Part shown: piece after piece, positions 49,001 through 62,400 of the stretch
Position numbering within the stretch: position 1 is the stretch's first letter
Layout: the number at the start of each line of letters is the position of its first letter
From: Cichorium intybus
Lineage: Eukaryota; Streptophyta; Magnoliopsida; Asterales; Asteraceae
Assembly: GCA_023525715.1 (NCBI GenBank)
Contig: CM042011.1
Coordinates: 5,963,768 to 6,027,767 of the forward strand
Length of the DNA: 64,000 nucleotides
Direction of reading: 5' to 3'
The notes under the pieces: model-generated
The model's database searches: none
Seen by the model: only the letters and a program-made list of their open reading frames with translations
Told to the model about the DNA's origin: nothing
Program-made: the position numbers and the translations under genes

Positions 49001-49539
49001 ACACCATGAATGCGGAATACTCATAGCACAAAAGACGTTACAAAAGCCGAAATGTTGCAGATAAACGTAAAACTAACCAACTACTACTTGTAAACTGAAG
49101 AAATACGAAATTGAGTCAAAGATGCCAGAGATTCACTCGATGGATCCTTCTTTGCTCCCCAAAATTCGACCTAGGCACCTCTATTTATAGTTGTGGAATC
49201 TACAGGCTCGCATCGCCAACCAATGATATTCGCGTTGCGAGTCGTGCCTTTTCCCGATTCTTCGTAGTTTGAATTTCAAAGTCAAAGCCAGATTACGTTT
49301 TATCCCATTTCCGGTGCCGCGAAGAGCATAGCTTCGCCTCATGAGCTTCTCTTGATCTTTATCTCGTTTTTCCATCTCTATGCTCATCAATTTTACATTT
49401 AAAACCCTGTATTTTGCATAAAAATTCACACAAGACACTTTGCACTAAAAGTGAGTAACATTAGTCATTTTATAACAATAAAACAAGTAAAACCCTATCC
49501 AATAATACGTAAAATATGTAGTATCAAAGCGCGTTATCA
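49001..49539 (-). repeat. Partial LTR, Ty3/gypsy-like, cut by the assembly gap
   Basis: On the minus strand it begins TGATAACGCGCTTTGATAC at 49539 and has a TATA box in the context ACTATAAATAGAGGTGCCTAG at about 49190. That is the same promoter context as the solo LTR at 36215-37655, along with similar upstream words (GCAAAGTGTCTTGTGTG). The 3' part is lost in the Ns. Confidence 0.6.
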
Positions 49540-49876
49540 ATTGCCTGGTCCTGGGTATCCTTGGTCCATCCAGTGACAATAATTTAGCTCAAATTTGGAA
49601 CCTGAATTTGCTTGCATCAATGTTCAAGTAGGTTTTTTCAAGCATTTAAACTGGAGGAACTACTTAAAGTGGCCAAGTGTTATCCTAACGGGTTTCCAAG
49701 GCATGACATAGGAACATTTAGTGAATTTTGTTAAATTATATTGTAGATGTACATGGATAGAGGACACCTGCCATACAATACAAGTTGAAGGAAATTGAAA
49801 ACTTAGCAATGATAATAGCTGAAACATAGTAACATGCATGCACATAATACATCCAATGATATATCTTTTACAATAA
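49540..49876. other. Intergenic, no gene seen
   Basis: AT-rich, no coding frame or repeat recognised. Confidence 0.3.
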
Positions 49877-49895
49877 CTAGCACGGGTCGTGCCTA
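49877..49895 (-). mobile_element. Helitron-like 3' terminus
   Basis: On the minus strand the sequence reads GCACGACCCGTGCTAG followed by T. That is a perfect 5-bp-stem hairpin directly before CTAG, with T as the next base, as expected of Helitron 3' ends. The element would extend to higher coordinates. No Rep/helicase gene and no 5' TC end identified. Confidence 0.4.
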
Positions 49896-50069
49896 TTGCA
49901 ATATCCACCCATTAAGTGTGTTTTTTCAGTAATGAAGGTTATAAAGAATGAAGGTTATGTTTAATCTCTAAAAATAAAACTCTATTTGCTATAAATAGTA
50001 TTATTAACAACTCGACTTGATAATCAATATTTTCTTATCCATTTATTATGTCAAGTTGTACATATATTA

Positions 50070-50220
50070 CCAAAGAGCTTGTAGCCCAGCGGTATCAGTG
50101 TTGCCCTCCCTCCTTGAGGTTGAGGGTTCAAGCATCGCTAGAGGCATATGTGGAAATTAATGTGTAATTTAGGAGTAGGTTAGATAAGATTATATTTGCC
50201 GTTCCCAAAAAAAAAAAAAA
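50070..50220 (+). mobile_element. tRNA-derived SINE, 151 bp, 14-bp TSD
   Basis: Starts CCAAAGAGCTTGTAGCCCAG, containing a pol III A-box-like TAGCCCAGCGG, and has a B-box-like GGTTCAAGC about 40 bases on. The unit ends in a run of 14-15 A. TTGTACATATATTA lies on both sides (50056-50069 and 50221-50234), a target duplication from LINE-type retrotransposition. Non-coding, transcribed by RNA polymerase III when active. The exact duplication suggests a fairly recent insertion. Confidence 0.92.
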
Positions 50221-50234
50221 TTGTACATATATTA

Positions 50235-51140
<906 letters not shown>

Positions 51141-53274
51141 GCGGCAAAAAATTCGTTTCGTTGAATAGTTTTCGGGTAGCCGTAAATAGTTCGATTCGGT
51201 GAATATCCCGTTTCAGTGAATAACAATTGAGACAGATGGAAAATATCGGGACGGAGGGTGGGGGAGAATAGTTCTATTTCAATGAGTAGTTTTTATTATG
51301 GGGTGCGGGAGAATAGTTAGGGTTACGCTACATGCACACATTGTAATTAGACTTATTTTTTCTTTTCAAAGATTTGTTTATTTTTATTTTGCGTTTTCGT
51401 AGGACGACTTCTTTATTCTCAAAGATTTGCTATTTTGACAGACAACAAATAGTTTTCTTCCGATGATTAGTTCACTTTGGGACATTTTATTACAAATAAC
51501 ACATAATACACATAATTTGGTGGTATAATATATTGGCAAGCGACAATTAATATATTGTTGTTTTTGGTTAAAATGTTTTTTAATATTTATATTAGAAAAA
51601 TTCAAGGAAAAATCAATAAAATACCACAATAGTTGATAGTGATTTTTTTTTCATATTTGTATTCTGTTTTGAAATATAAGCAAAATCAATTATATGTTAG
51701 ACCTTTTAGGCTAATGCATGAGCAAACACCACGTGGTTCAGTTTGATGTTTCATTAAAACAAACAAAAAACCGTAGAGGTTAAACTGGTGTGAGACGTAA
51801 CTAATGTTATTTCAAGTTTATATAAGTGAAAGTTCATACTAAATTGAATAATATTTAAATTTACAATCAACTACATTCATACAATTTTGTTCATTTAGAT
51901 CATTAATAGAGAAATGCTATGCAAGAAACAAGAAATTACTATGATACATACATATTGTAACAAAGATTTAAGTATACTTTAAATGTGATAATAATTTTTT
52001 GTGAGTTACTTTGTTTAAAGAGCTTAAAAGGAAGAGAAAATATATTTTTATTTTGGTAATTTTGTTTTATTTAATTACTTTAGTGGTCGTTTAGAATAAA
52101 AAAATTGTATTACGTTAGGTATTATTATAAGATTAATACAAGTCAAGTTGGTCTATTAAAGAATAAACATAATTTATTTGTGATGGAATAAGAAAATAGT
52201 TAGAAGGCATTCATATCTTAAGTGGAAGAATTCACGGATTTTTAGGTGATATCTATCTGATTTTCACGACTATTTGTTTTCTCATGATATATCACATAGT
52301 GAATTCTAAAGTAAAAGTATTACGTAATGTGTGGTAAAAAGAAACCCAATTATCATTTGGATATATATTATTAGCTAAGTAACAGCTTTCTAATTTGTTA
52401 CATAGTATATTGTGAGTTTTGTCTTTTGTTATCCATAGTTTACATATATAAATATTTTGGATATTTTTCGTATTTAGTCATTCATAGGTATGCGATAACG
52501 GGATATTGATAGTTAAATAATAAAGACACAAATTTTGGGATACGGTAAGACAATCATATATGAATATTTATGGTTTATTTTTCTTCTTATTTGGAAAGCA
52601 ACGACGGTTGCAGTGCAACACTATTGGACACAAAACTCTTTCAAACAACTAACTCAAACTCTTATAATTTTTCCAACTATTTTTAATGGCCGAATTCAAA
52701 AGGCCACAATTTCTCTTCAATCTATAATTCCTTCCAAGCGTCTCCAAGAACACATAATTAGCTATCACTGCAACAAAAATGAAGGCAATGAGTAGCTTTA
52801 TGCTACAGTACAAATTTTTTTCAAAATATTACATTTAAAATTGCCTTGATCTTTGATGACATTGCTATAATTGGGTATGTTTTACAAAGTACAATGCCTT
52901 AACGAAAAAAAATAAAAGTATAACATTGTAATTGGGTAGATTTCACAAAGTACAATGCCTTAAACAAAAAAAGCAAATTATACAATGATTTAAATGAAAA
53001 AGAACACAAGGTAGCATGCTATAAAAAAATTAATGAGAGTAGATTGAGTTCTTACATTTAGCCATTAAAAGACCGAAATTGATATTTCTTTGTATGTTTA
53101 CTCACTACTATATAACTAACTGATCATTATTCTTCTCCCCTGCCCTGTCCAGTTCACCGATTCACCAAATCACCAGGTCAGGTACGACTGGAAGTTTGGT
53201 TTGGCCATTTTTCTCCATATCTATAGTTTAAGCATAAAATATTTCTTAAACATCGAATACAAAACAATCATATA
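51141..53274. other. No gene recognised; possible Helitron interior
   Basis: AT-rich. The phrase CACAAAGTACAATGCCTTAA occurs twice between 52870 and 52980, with variants. An 86-codon frame at 52535-52795 has no recognisable domain. Confidence 0.3.
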
Positions 53275-53672
53275 TAAGTTTCAAAAACTTTTCGGATTTT
53301 CAAATTTTAAAAATCCGAAAAGTTTGAGTGGGAGCTAAGTTTCAAAATTTTCAATTTTTGAAAATTTTGAAAAGTTTGGGCGGGAGCTAAGTTTCAAAAA
53401 TTTCAAAGTTTTGAAATTTTGAAAATCCGAAAAGCTTGGCCGGAGCTAAGTTTCAAAAATTTCAAAGTTTTCAAATTTTGAAAATCCGAAAAACTTAGGC
53501 GTGAGCTAAGTTTCAAAAATTTTAAGTTTTCAAAATTTTAAAATCCAAAAAGGTTGGGCGGGAGCTAAGTTTCAAAAATTTCAAAGTTTTCAAATTTTTG
53601 AAAATCCGAAAAGTTTGGACGGGAGCTAAGTTTCAAAAATTTCAAAGTTTTCAAATTTTAAAAATCGCAAAA
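53275..53672 (+). repeat. Minisatellite, about six units of 58-60 bp
   Basis: Units begin GGGAGCTAAGTTTCAAAAAT and continue through AAAGTTTTCAAATTTTGAAA to TCCGAAAAGTTTGG. Unit starts are near 53330, 53381, 53440, 53500, 53560 and 53620. Each unit contains near-palindromic TTTCAAA/TTTGAAA words. Confidence 0.88.
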
Positions 53673-53689
53673 GATTAAAAAAACTGATA

Positions 53690-54180
53690 TTTTGACTTCA
53701 ACATGATCTCAACCTACAAAAACAAAAAACCATATTGAATACTTGTGAGTAATATTCTATTTCATTATTTGTAAGTAACATTCTATTTTATTATTTGTAA
53801 GTATGTCTCAACCTCAACATGATCTCAACCTACAAAAACAAAAAACTATATTGAATACTTGCTTTTAAATATTAAAAAAACTGATATTTTGACTTCAATA
53901 AATGATACAACTTATAAAAATTGTAGCAAGCACTTCACTTTTAAATGAGTCAGTGCATCGCCTGATATATCATGATTTAATCAATTAAACAAAAAGTATT
54001 TGAAGACATGAATGATTCAAAAGCAAAAAGTATTTGAATGATTCAAAAGCAAAAAGTATTTTAAATTGGGTCAGTGCATCGCCTGAGATATCCTGATTTA
54101 ATCAATTAAACAAAAAGTAACATCTGATCTAAAGACATGAATGATTCAAAAGCAAAAAGTATTTGAAGGGCCTTCATTTG
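53690..54180 (+). repeat. Two pairs of local direct repeats
   Basis: First pair: ACATGATCTCAACCTACAAA recurs at about 53700 and 53818 with its flanks. Second pair: TCAGTGCATCGCCTGA plus the following ATTTAATCAATTAAACAAAA recurs at about 53950 and 54070, with ATGAATGATTCAAAAGCAAA also repeated. Simple segmental duplication, no gene. Confidence 0.8.
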
Positions 54181-54182
54181 AC

Positions 54183-54280
54183 CTGTTGAGAGATGGAAGT
54201 AGCTTGCCAAAATCATACTCAAACCACGCGGTTTGATTTCTCTTCAAAACTTTCCCATCTTGCCCATTCAAGTTTGACCC
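54183..54280 (-). pseudogene. Possible captured exon, identity unknown
   Basis: On the minus strand a 98-base stretch bounded by TTGTAG acceptor and GT donor reads SNLNGQDGKVLKRNQTAW then FEYDFGKLLPSLN without stops. It has a protein-like composition unlike the surrounding AT-rich DNA. I do not recognise it. It shares strand with the SET/NRP fragment about 2 kb away, so both could be cargo of one element. Confidence 0.25.
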
Positions 54281-56137
54281 TACAATAGAAGCCACTTCAG
54301 AATGTTACTTACAAATAATAAAATAGCAACTAACTTTCCCAGGAACCTTAATCATTACACGTGCAATGCTTAGATAGGAATGAAATCTGAATGTTATATT
54401 GATGGTAACATTTTAAGACCTAACTGATAACACCGTACCATATTTTCTCCACTACAGTCTTTTACATGCAGGCAAGTGTAACACTCAACCCACCATATAT
54501 ACTCCCCCTCTCACCTTACAACTCTCACCTTACCTTTTCATTCACTCAACACAAAACCGACCCCGTTATACCCTACCCCATCTACTACCATACCACCCTT
54601 TTTACATCTTCGAGTTTGACAAGGTTAAAAGGCATTTTCAAGTTTGAAAATCAAACCGATAACCAACTTTTTAAAGTACTTTTCCGGTACTTATATTCAG
54701 TACTCTGTTTATACCTGATAAATTGAGATTGAGGACTCCATCTTATCTATAAAACAATAAGTAGCCAAGAGTAGATTGCTATTTTCAAACTAAAACAAAA
54801 AGTACAAATCTTGCATTTTAACAAAGTACATTGCTATTTTTTAATTAAAACCAAAGTACAACCAGAACTTTTGATTTCTCTGTTTACATTTTGTTTCTTT
54901 TTCATCAAAATAATTTAGCAAAATTATAATAAAATATGTATCCGTTGGAATGTCCAACTTGTCAACCAGTTAATGGCGTCAAAACTTAAAACACATTTAT
55001 GTTTCTTAGGAATTAGAGAAATAAGAAGAAAAAAAACTAAAGATGCAATCTTACCATTAATTACGAAATGCATTACTCCTTGATTTTATCAACCTCCAGT
55101 TCCTCCAATTCTTACAAGTTGAGTCCATTCTACTATAAGAACTATATTATATCCTGCAAAAATTCAAGAAACCATTCTCAATTCCTCATAACCTTTTGTT
55201 ATTTATATTGATTGAAATCAGTGAATAGCTACAATATAGATCCAACAATGAAAACAGTAAGTAAATGCAAAATTCCAAAACTAATACCAATATCTAAAAT
55301 AGTAAGAAGACCCTGAAATTCATTCACTATATCTTGAATATTTAAACAAACCACCATCCTACAGATAAAGAATCAAAGACCCTGAAATGCAGCCTCCATG
55401 TTCGTCTCTTTGTTCAAACCTACAGAAACATGGAATTGATGTAAAAAAAGTGAAAATTTACAGGTTACCTAAACTTTCAAAGAAGCACACAACTGAAAAA
55501 AAAAATGAAATCGTTTATATTAGAGAAAGAAAGAAGAATGTAAATAATAAAAGATTGGATTTAGGATCCCACTTTGCTTCATTGTTCCACCGTGGATGTT
55601 TTTATTCACGACTCCTACCTTAGAGTATCTCAAGAATTTGGTCTTTGGTCTTTGGTCTTCTCACATTTCTACCAGCTCTTGGTAAAGAAGAAGAAATAAA
55701 AACAATGTTAGTTTGATAAATTCTCAAAATAACAGCTAAAAAAGCTGAACCAGCTTTGGTCTTTGGTCTTCTCACATTTCTACCAGCTTTGGTCTTTGGT
55801 CTTCTCACCGTCCATGTCATCTTCACGTTGGGTCCCACTGAACCAGCTAAAAAAGCTGCTGCATCAAATCATTCAATAAGCAAAATAGACCGTTAGATGG
55901 TGTTTCTTTTTTACTTAATGGGGACAAAATTTAATCTGAGTGTTTCTTTTTTACTTAATATAGAAAGAAGGATTTAATAACCTTTCATCCTCATGGGGCC
56001 GCTTGTTTCCGTTTTTCTCATGTGTAACTCCATTTGAAAGACCCTTCAAAAAAAAAAATTTAACAATCGCCAAATATTAAATGGCTATAGGAAAACGTAA
56101 TTATAAACATAAAAAGTAAAAAAAACAATAAAATTAC
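54281..56137. other. No gene recognised
   Basis: AT-rich. An 86-codon plus frame at 54466-54726 and a 78-codon one at 55387-55623 lack known motifs. TTTGGTCTTTGGTCTTCTCA with the following CATTTCTACCAGCT recurs about three times at 55640-55810, a small local repeat. Confidence 0.3.
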
Positions 56138-56743
56138 CATGCCCTCTTTCCACTTAATTGATGTAGCGGTAATTATTGTGGTTCCCTCATCAAGGAAAGT
56201 GATGGTTTTTGTGAGTTTTGTGTCCTTGAAGTAAGGGTTAGGGCTGAAGTTCTGTGAGAAGAGTAAAATCATATAAATATATAGCCATAAATACCGATAA
56301 TGTCCTTCTCTATTTTTAAAGAAGAAAGAATTACTTACAAACGTGATTGAGTAACCTGACTTCACATCTTTGTTATCTTTGACTTCAAGAGAGGTTAAAT
56401 GCTTGAATATCTACAAGAAAATATGATTGTTAATTTGTTACTACATGAATTAATTAGAAATCTTTTATTATTTATAAAAAAGAGCAAACCTTTTGGTCTT
56501 CTTCGTTGAGAAGATCAGAGAGAGCAGGGTGACTCAAGAACTGTGAAAAAAAAGTATAAATTAGGTTTGAACGAATGAAGGAGAAGATAAAGAAAAAGTG
56601 GATTAAAATGGATTACTCACAGCAGTTAGCCAAAAATCAGGAATGGATTTAATGATATCATTCCTTTTGCCGTACACTGGCTTCCGAACTTCATTGTATT
56701 TTTGTTCGACTACCAATACTTTATCACTTGCCTCCTCATTGAT
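56138..56743 (-). pseudogene. NAP1-related protein (SET/NRP) gene fragment, four exons
   Basis: NRP proteins are nuclear histone H2A/H2B chaperones. Minus-strand exons 56743-56621, 56540-56490, 56410-56339 and 56251-56138 are all phase 0 with GT-AG introns and encode 120 residues. They read INEEASDKVLVVEQKYNEVR ... KSIPDFWLTA, then FLSHPALSDLLNEEDQK, then IFKHLTSLEVKDNKDVKSGY ... SITF, then NFSPNPYFKDTKLTKTITFL and ATSIKWKEGM. This matches the dimerisation-helix end and the first part of the NAP domain. The N-terminal exon and the exons after KWKEG (including the FFTWF region and acidic tail) are not found nearby, so the gene is partial. Codons and splice sites are well preserved, which suggests recent capture or truncation. 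Confidence 0.82.
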
Positions 56744-57430
56744 CTGGAGCCAAAATAGAATGTACGATTATATACGATTAAATTGAAGAGGGTTGATCCT
56801 CCATGGTTGCAACGGAAAGAATTAAAACAAATGATGCAGAACAAAAGGTTAATTATAGAAAGAACCATCATAGAAGAGAAGAGAGGGGCTCAAAAATCTT
56901 CACTGTAAAATCATAGAAAGGGGTTAGCGGTGAATCTGGTAGAGATTGAACCTGCAATAGAGAGTGAACAAAGGAAATAACAACTTACCTCGAGAAGATT
57001 AAACCTGCAAAAGAAAGTGAACAAAGGAAAATTTTGCGGGTTGATTGGGGTTATTTGAAAGTGAACAAAGGAAAAAAGCTTAAACCTGCAATAGAAAGGA
57101 AATAAAAACTTACCTCGAGAAGCTTAAACCTGCAATAGAAAATCTTAAACCTGCAATAGAAAGTGAATCGAGGATGGGGTTATTTGAAACCTGATGATGT
57201 TTCTGTCAATTTGCGGGTTGATTACTTCAATCGATAACCCTAAAAATCAACAAACAATTGGTTAATAACAGCCAAACTGTGATGTTTTGATGATGTAGAT
57301 GAAGAGAAGGAGACGGGAAGATGGAGACGAAGAGAACAAACCCTAGCATTCCCCTTTTTACGATTGTTACCCCTAAAACGCATATACAGTCTCCTTAATC
57401 TGATGCTGGTGCGAGGGCGAGAGATGTCCA
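56744..57430. other. No gene recognised; short repeats
   Basis: The phrase AAACCTGCAATAGAAAG, often followed by TGAACAAAGGAAA, recurs about six times between 56950 and 57180. No first exon for the NRP fragment is visible here. Confidence 0.4.
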
Positions 57431-58015
57431 GTGCTTAGGCACAAGTGCGATTGTTGTCGTGGTGGCCCGATGGTCTTTGCGGTGAGTGTGAAGGTGGAGA
57501 CGGCAGTGGCACGGAGTAAGTTTGAAGAGAGAGAGAAATGGGAGAAGTCTGAAGAAGAGACGGCGAGTAATCAGGGGAGGCGGAAGCGAATCAATACTTA
57601 CCATCCGCTGGTGGCTTCGAGTAGATGCAGATCGGTGGCGACCTGTTGTTTTTCGGATTTTGGCGGTCCAGATCGGTGGCGAGCTGTTGTTCTACGGATG
57701 TTAGCGGCCGGATCGATGGCGACGGAGACGCTTGGTTCTCGATTTGGAAGACGGGAAGCGATGGCGAGTGGTGGTGCCTGGATCGGAATGTGGCGGCGTG
57801 GTCCGAAAACGAATGGTGGCGGCCGGATCCGATGGTGCCTGCCGGATCGGAAGGTGGAGGCTAAGAGGATGTCGGCTGATTTTTTTGGGAGCATTAGGGT
57901 TTCACGAGAGGATGCCGGCTGTTTTGTGTTGAAAGTAAATGAGGGTTTCTTTTTTTGTTTTGGGCAAGCTCACACGCGTGTAACTGTGTTCCTGTTTATT
58001 CGTTTCCCTTTTTAG
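57431..58015 (+). CDS. Unidentified open reading frame in a GC-richer island
   Basis: A 194-codon frame starting MLRHKCDCCRGGPMVFAVSV in a markedly GC-richer island (about 57400-57900). Repeated GATCGGTGGCGA words and arginine/glycine richness give it low complexity. I see no known domain, signal peptide or membrane segment, and other frames are also open here, as GC-rich repeats allow. It may be only a CpG-rich transposon or promoter stretch. Confidence 0.2.
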   Translation: MLRHKCDCCRGGPMVFAVSVKVETAVARSKFEEREKWEKSEEETASNQGRRKRINTYHPLVASSRCRSVATCCFSDFGGPDRWRAVVLRMLAAGSMATETLGSRFGRREAMASGGAWIGMWRRGPKTNGGGRIRWCLPDRKVEAKRMSADFFGSIRVSREDAGCFVLKVNEGFFFCFGQAHTRVTVFLFIRFPF

Positions 58016-58136
58016 TAGTGCATAATAATATTGTAACATATGCATGATAATTTGTGGGTTGTGTATTAAAACTTGTACAGTCTTAAAAATTAAGACAAAC
58101 ATGCATTAAGGGATTGTAATTTATATATGGTTTATA

Positions 58137-59420
<1,284 letters not shown>

Positions 59421-59770
59421 GGGATGAGCATGATCCGTGTACCGGACCGAAACTAAACTAGGACCAAACGAAATTGGACTTGATCATGGACCGAAAGCTG
59501 AACCGATTAGGGGTGTTAGGTCTCGGTTCGGTTTTGGTTATGATTTGGTTCTTTAGGACCAAATTTGGAACGAAGTTGATGATATTGTTGTGTAATTAGG
59601 GATGAGTATATGGTCCACAGACCGGACCGAACCAAGACCGAATGGACCATGGACCGAGTGGTGAGCAAAAATGAAAACCAACATTATCAAGGACTGAAAA
59701 CCTAACCATACTATGTAAATCGGTTATGGTTTGGTTTGGTTTTCGGTTATGTCCGGTTTTTTCGATCTAT
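59421..59770. mobile_element. hAT-like remnant(s) with TAGGGATGAG ends
   Basis: TAGGGATGAGCATGATCC at 59420 and TAGGGATGAGTATATGGTCC at about 59598 look like two hAT-type left ends in tandem. GGACCGAA, GGTTCGGTTT and GGTTTGGTTT words fill the interval. No matching right end or 8-bp duplication could be set. Confidence 0.4.
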
Positions 59771-60418
59771 AAGCTCACCTCCTGCACCCCACGACTCAAT
59801 ATGTCGGGGTAAATTGTGGAACACTATCAATATTTTGAGTGTAGAATCACTAGAATGTTTGCTTGAACCTCCTCTATGGAATTCAGTGACTCAACTGCTT
59901 GACTCTTATCGTAGGACTATGTTACCAATTTTAAAAAAATAACAGAAGAAAATAAAAGAAATTAATAAATATTTTTGAAAATTTTGATTTTTGAAAAAGT
60001 AAACAATAGTACAAGAATAACATATTTTTGGAAGCTTTAATTTTCAAAGAAAAACTAATTAAAGCATAAACTTTTGGATTTTAGATTTTTAACAAAAAAG
60101 AAAATTGCTAAAAAAATATTTTTGCAATTTTATATTTGTCAAAAGCAAGCAAACTAAAAACAAAAATAACAAAATATAACAAAAATCTTTTTGTGAATCA
60201 TTTTCAGATATAGTTTGAAACTAGAAGAAAATTAACAAACTTGGTTAAATACCCTTAATAAGAATAATACAACCTTTGGGAAATATAAATATGTTGCAAG
60301 TCTTTAAAATTTTAATATTCGTCAAAATTATTTAAAGAATTTCTAAATAATATTAGTCAACATTTCATAAAGCGGATATTTCAAAGAAACGACCTTGTAA
60401 ATACGAACCACTATATTA
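59771..60418. other. Intergenic, no gene seen
   Basis: AT-rich, no coding frame or repeat of note. Confidence 0.3.
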
Positions 60419-60423
60419 ATCAA

Positions 60424-61815
60424 TGTAACACTCGACTTTTACATATAACGTACACCTAAAAGGCTTAACAAAACCACCAAGCATACATAGGTGTAATGTA
60501 TATGTAAATATGGTTTACAGGTTGTTATCAAAGTACAATATATGTCATCCCGAAAACAAGTCGGGTTACAAAAGAAAGTTTTCAAAACAAAAAGTCAGTC
60601 CTGGTCCATAACTATCCGTCAGCCAGTTTCTTCCCTCTATCACTACTACTACTAGGTCCTGCAACATAAACTTTAACATTTGTGAGCTACAAAAACCCAG
60701 TGAGTAATCATATAGGAAAATTGGAATAATAATAATTTTTCATCAACCTATAAATTCCAATTTATATAAAAGAATTGTTCGCGTATTGGATCAACTGTGG
60801 CAATTATAATCAGCTATAATCGCCGAATCAGTTCTAATCAGCTACAATTGTATATTTTGCTTTGAGGTTGCAATCAGCTACAACCAATTAGTAATCAGCT
60901 TTTGCGAGTGCAATCAACTATACTCATTTATCTGCTATTAAGAGTGCAATTAGCTACACTCATTTATATAAGCTATTAAGAGTGCAATCAGCTACACTCA
61001 CTTATCAGCTATTAGGAGTGCAATCAACTACACTCATTTATATTAGCTATTGGGAGTGCAATCAGCTACACTCATTTATTTCAGCTTAAATAATTGATTC
61101 TTTACTTTAATACGCGTTTAAACGATCATTTAGGTTTAATACACAATTACTATCCATTACAACAAGGTTGGGTTGAAAGGGTTAAGCCACAAGGGATATA
61201 TTACGATTTTGTTCAGTTACCTTAGTGGCGCTATCCTTAGTTGATAGCATCGCTACCATGTTAGTGTCGCTACCCTGACTACTTAGCGGTGCTAATGTCG
61301 CTGTGCAACTATACTTCAGGTCAGTTAGGATTCAGACCCCAAAACCTGTAATTCCGCACATTTTTAACTAAAGTTTCGGCTCATACCCATGTTCTAGCAT
61401 TCAGATTCGATCAAACTAATCAAAACACCTAAGATGGACCACCTAGGGTTTCATAACCCCTAATCTCAGCATTTTATTTTCCAAAACATACATAGAATAA
61501 CAACCAACTTTCTTTAGCAACACTATCAACTATATTTAGCATAGCTAACTCGTCTGTTAAGCTATTCCTTAACCAATTTCTTATTTTTACCAGCATGCCA
61601 ATTCAATCCAATATCAATAGGTTCCAGGCTGATCAAATACTCATATCAAGGGTATTTATCATATTCTACTACTTCCAAAGCTTCCACTCATCGCCTAATA
61701 AGTAAAAGACTGAAATACCCTCACATTTCTCTAATTTACTTAAATTAACTAGCGAACATAGGTTTAGTTAACTTACTTGTATATAATATAGCTGGTTTGC
61801 AAAACAGGTCCTACA
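60424..61815 (-). mobile_element. Solo LTR, 1392 bp, TSD ATCAA
   Basis: Starts TGTAACACTCG and ends GGTCCTACA, so TG...CA, with ATCAA on each side (60419-60423 and 61816-61820). The minus strand ends CGAGTGTTACA, resembling other plant LTRs that end GTGTTACA or GTGTGACA, so minus is the likely sense. No coding sequence. A minisatellite (60904-61086) lies inside. Confidence 0.78.
60904..61086 (+). repeat. Minisatellite inside the solo LTR, about five units of 37 bp
   Basis: Units read GAGTGCAATCAGCTACACTC followed by ATTTATATCAGCTATTA with small changes. Each contains GAGTG and CACTC as inverted words, so every unit can form a small hairpin. Degenerate AATCAGCTA words extend the array leftward to about 60800. 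Confidence 0.85.
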
Positions 61816-62094
61816 ATCAAATAATAATGTATGTATAAAGATTTTTTATTTGTATTGTTATAAATTAAAATTTTATAACTTTTGTATTGCACTATTTTTT
61901 CTTTAAAGAAACTTCATAAATACTGTCAGTTTTATACTATAAACCATCTCTTACTTTAGTCACCGGATAAATCAAGAAGCGAATAAATTAAGAATCTTGG
62001 TTAAAATCATGAATAAATTAAGGCAACAATTTTGCATTTAGAGATGAATATTGTTTATGTTGAGACTTTCAATGCCAGACATTGTCTGTCATTT

Positions 62095-62400
62095 ATAACA
62101 ATTTATCACAAGCAATGCCTATTATTAAAGACTTTTTTTTCTGGCAGTGCGTGATATTATGTCATGAGGACAAACAATGTCTATTGTTAAAGACTTTTTT
62201 TTTCTAGTAGTGTCTATTATTAAAGACTTTTTTTTCATATTCTTCACTTATAACAATTTATCACAAGCGATGTCTATTATTTTTAAAGACTTTTTTTTTT
62301 CATATTCTTCACTTATAACAATTTATCACAAGCAATGTCTATTATTAAAGACTTTTTTTTTCTAGCAGTGCGTGATATTATGTCATGAGGACAAACACGA
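62095..62400 (+). repeat. Local tandem repeats with ATTAAAGACTTTTTTTT motif
   Basis: TGTCTATTATTAAAGACTTT occurs about five times. TTATAACAATTTATCACAAG occurs three times. CAGTGCGTGATATTATGTCA plus TGAGGACAAACA occurs at about 62145 and 62367. A duplicated block of roughly 220 bases with internal repeats; no gene. Confidence 0.85.

Noticed and set aside
55387..55838. Small frames with RRPKTKAGRNV repeats
   Set aside because: Generated by a local GGTCTTTGGTCTTCTC repeat; no conserved domain.
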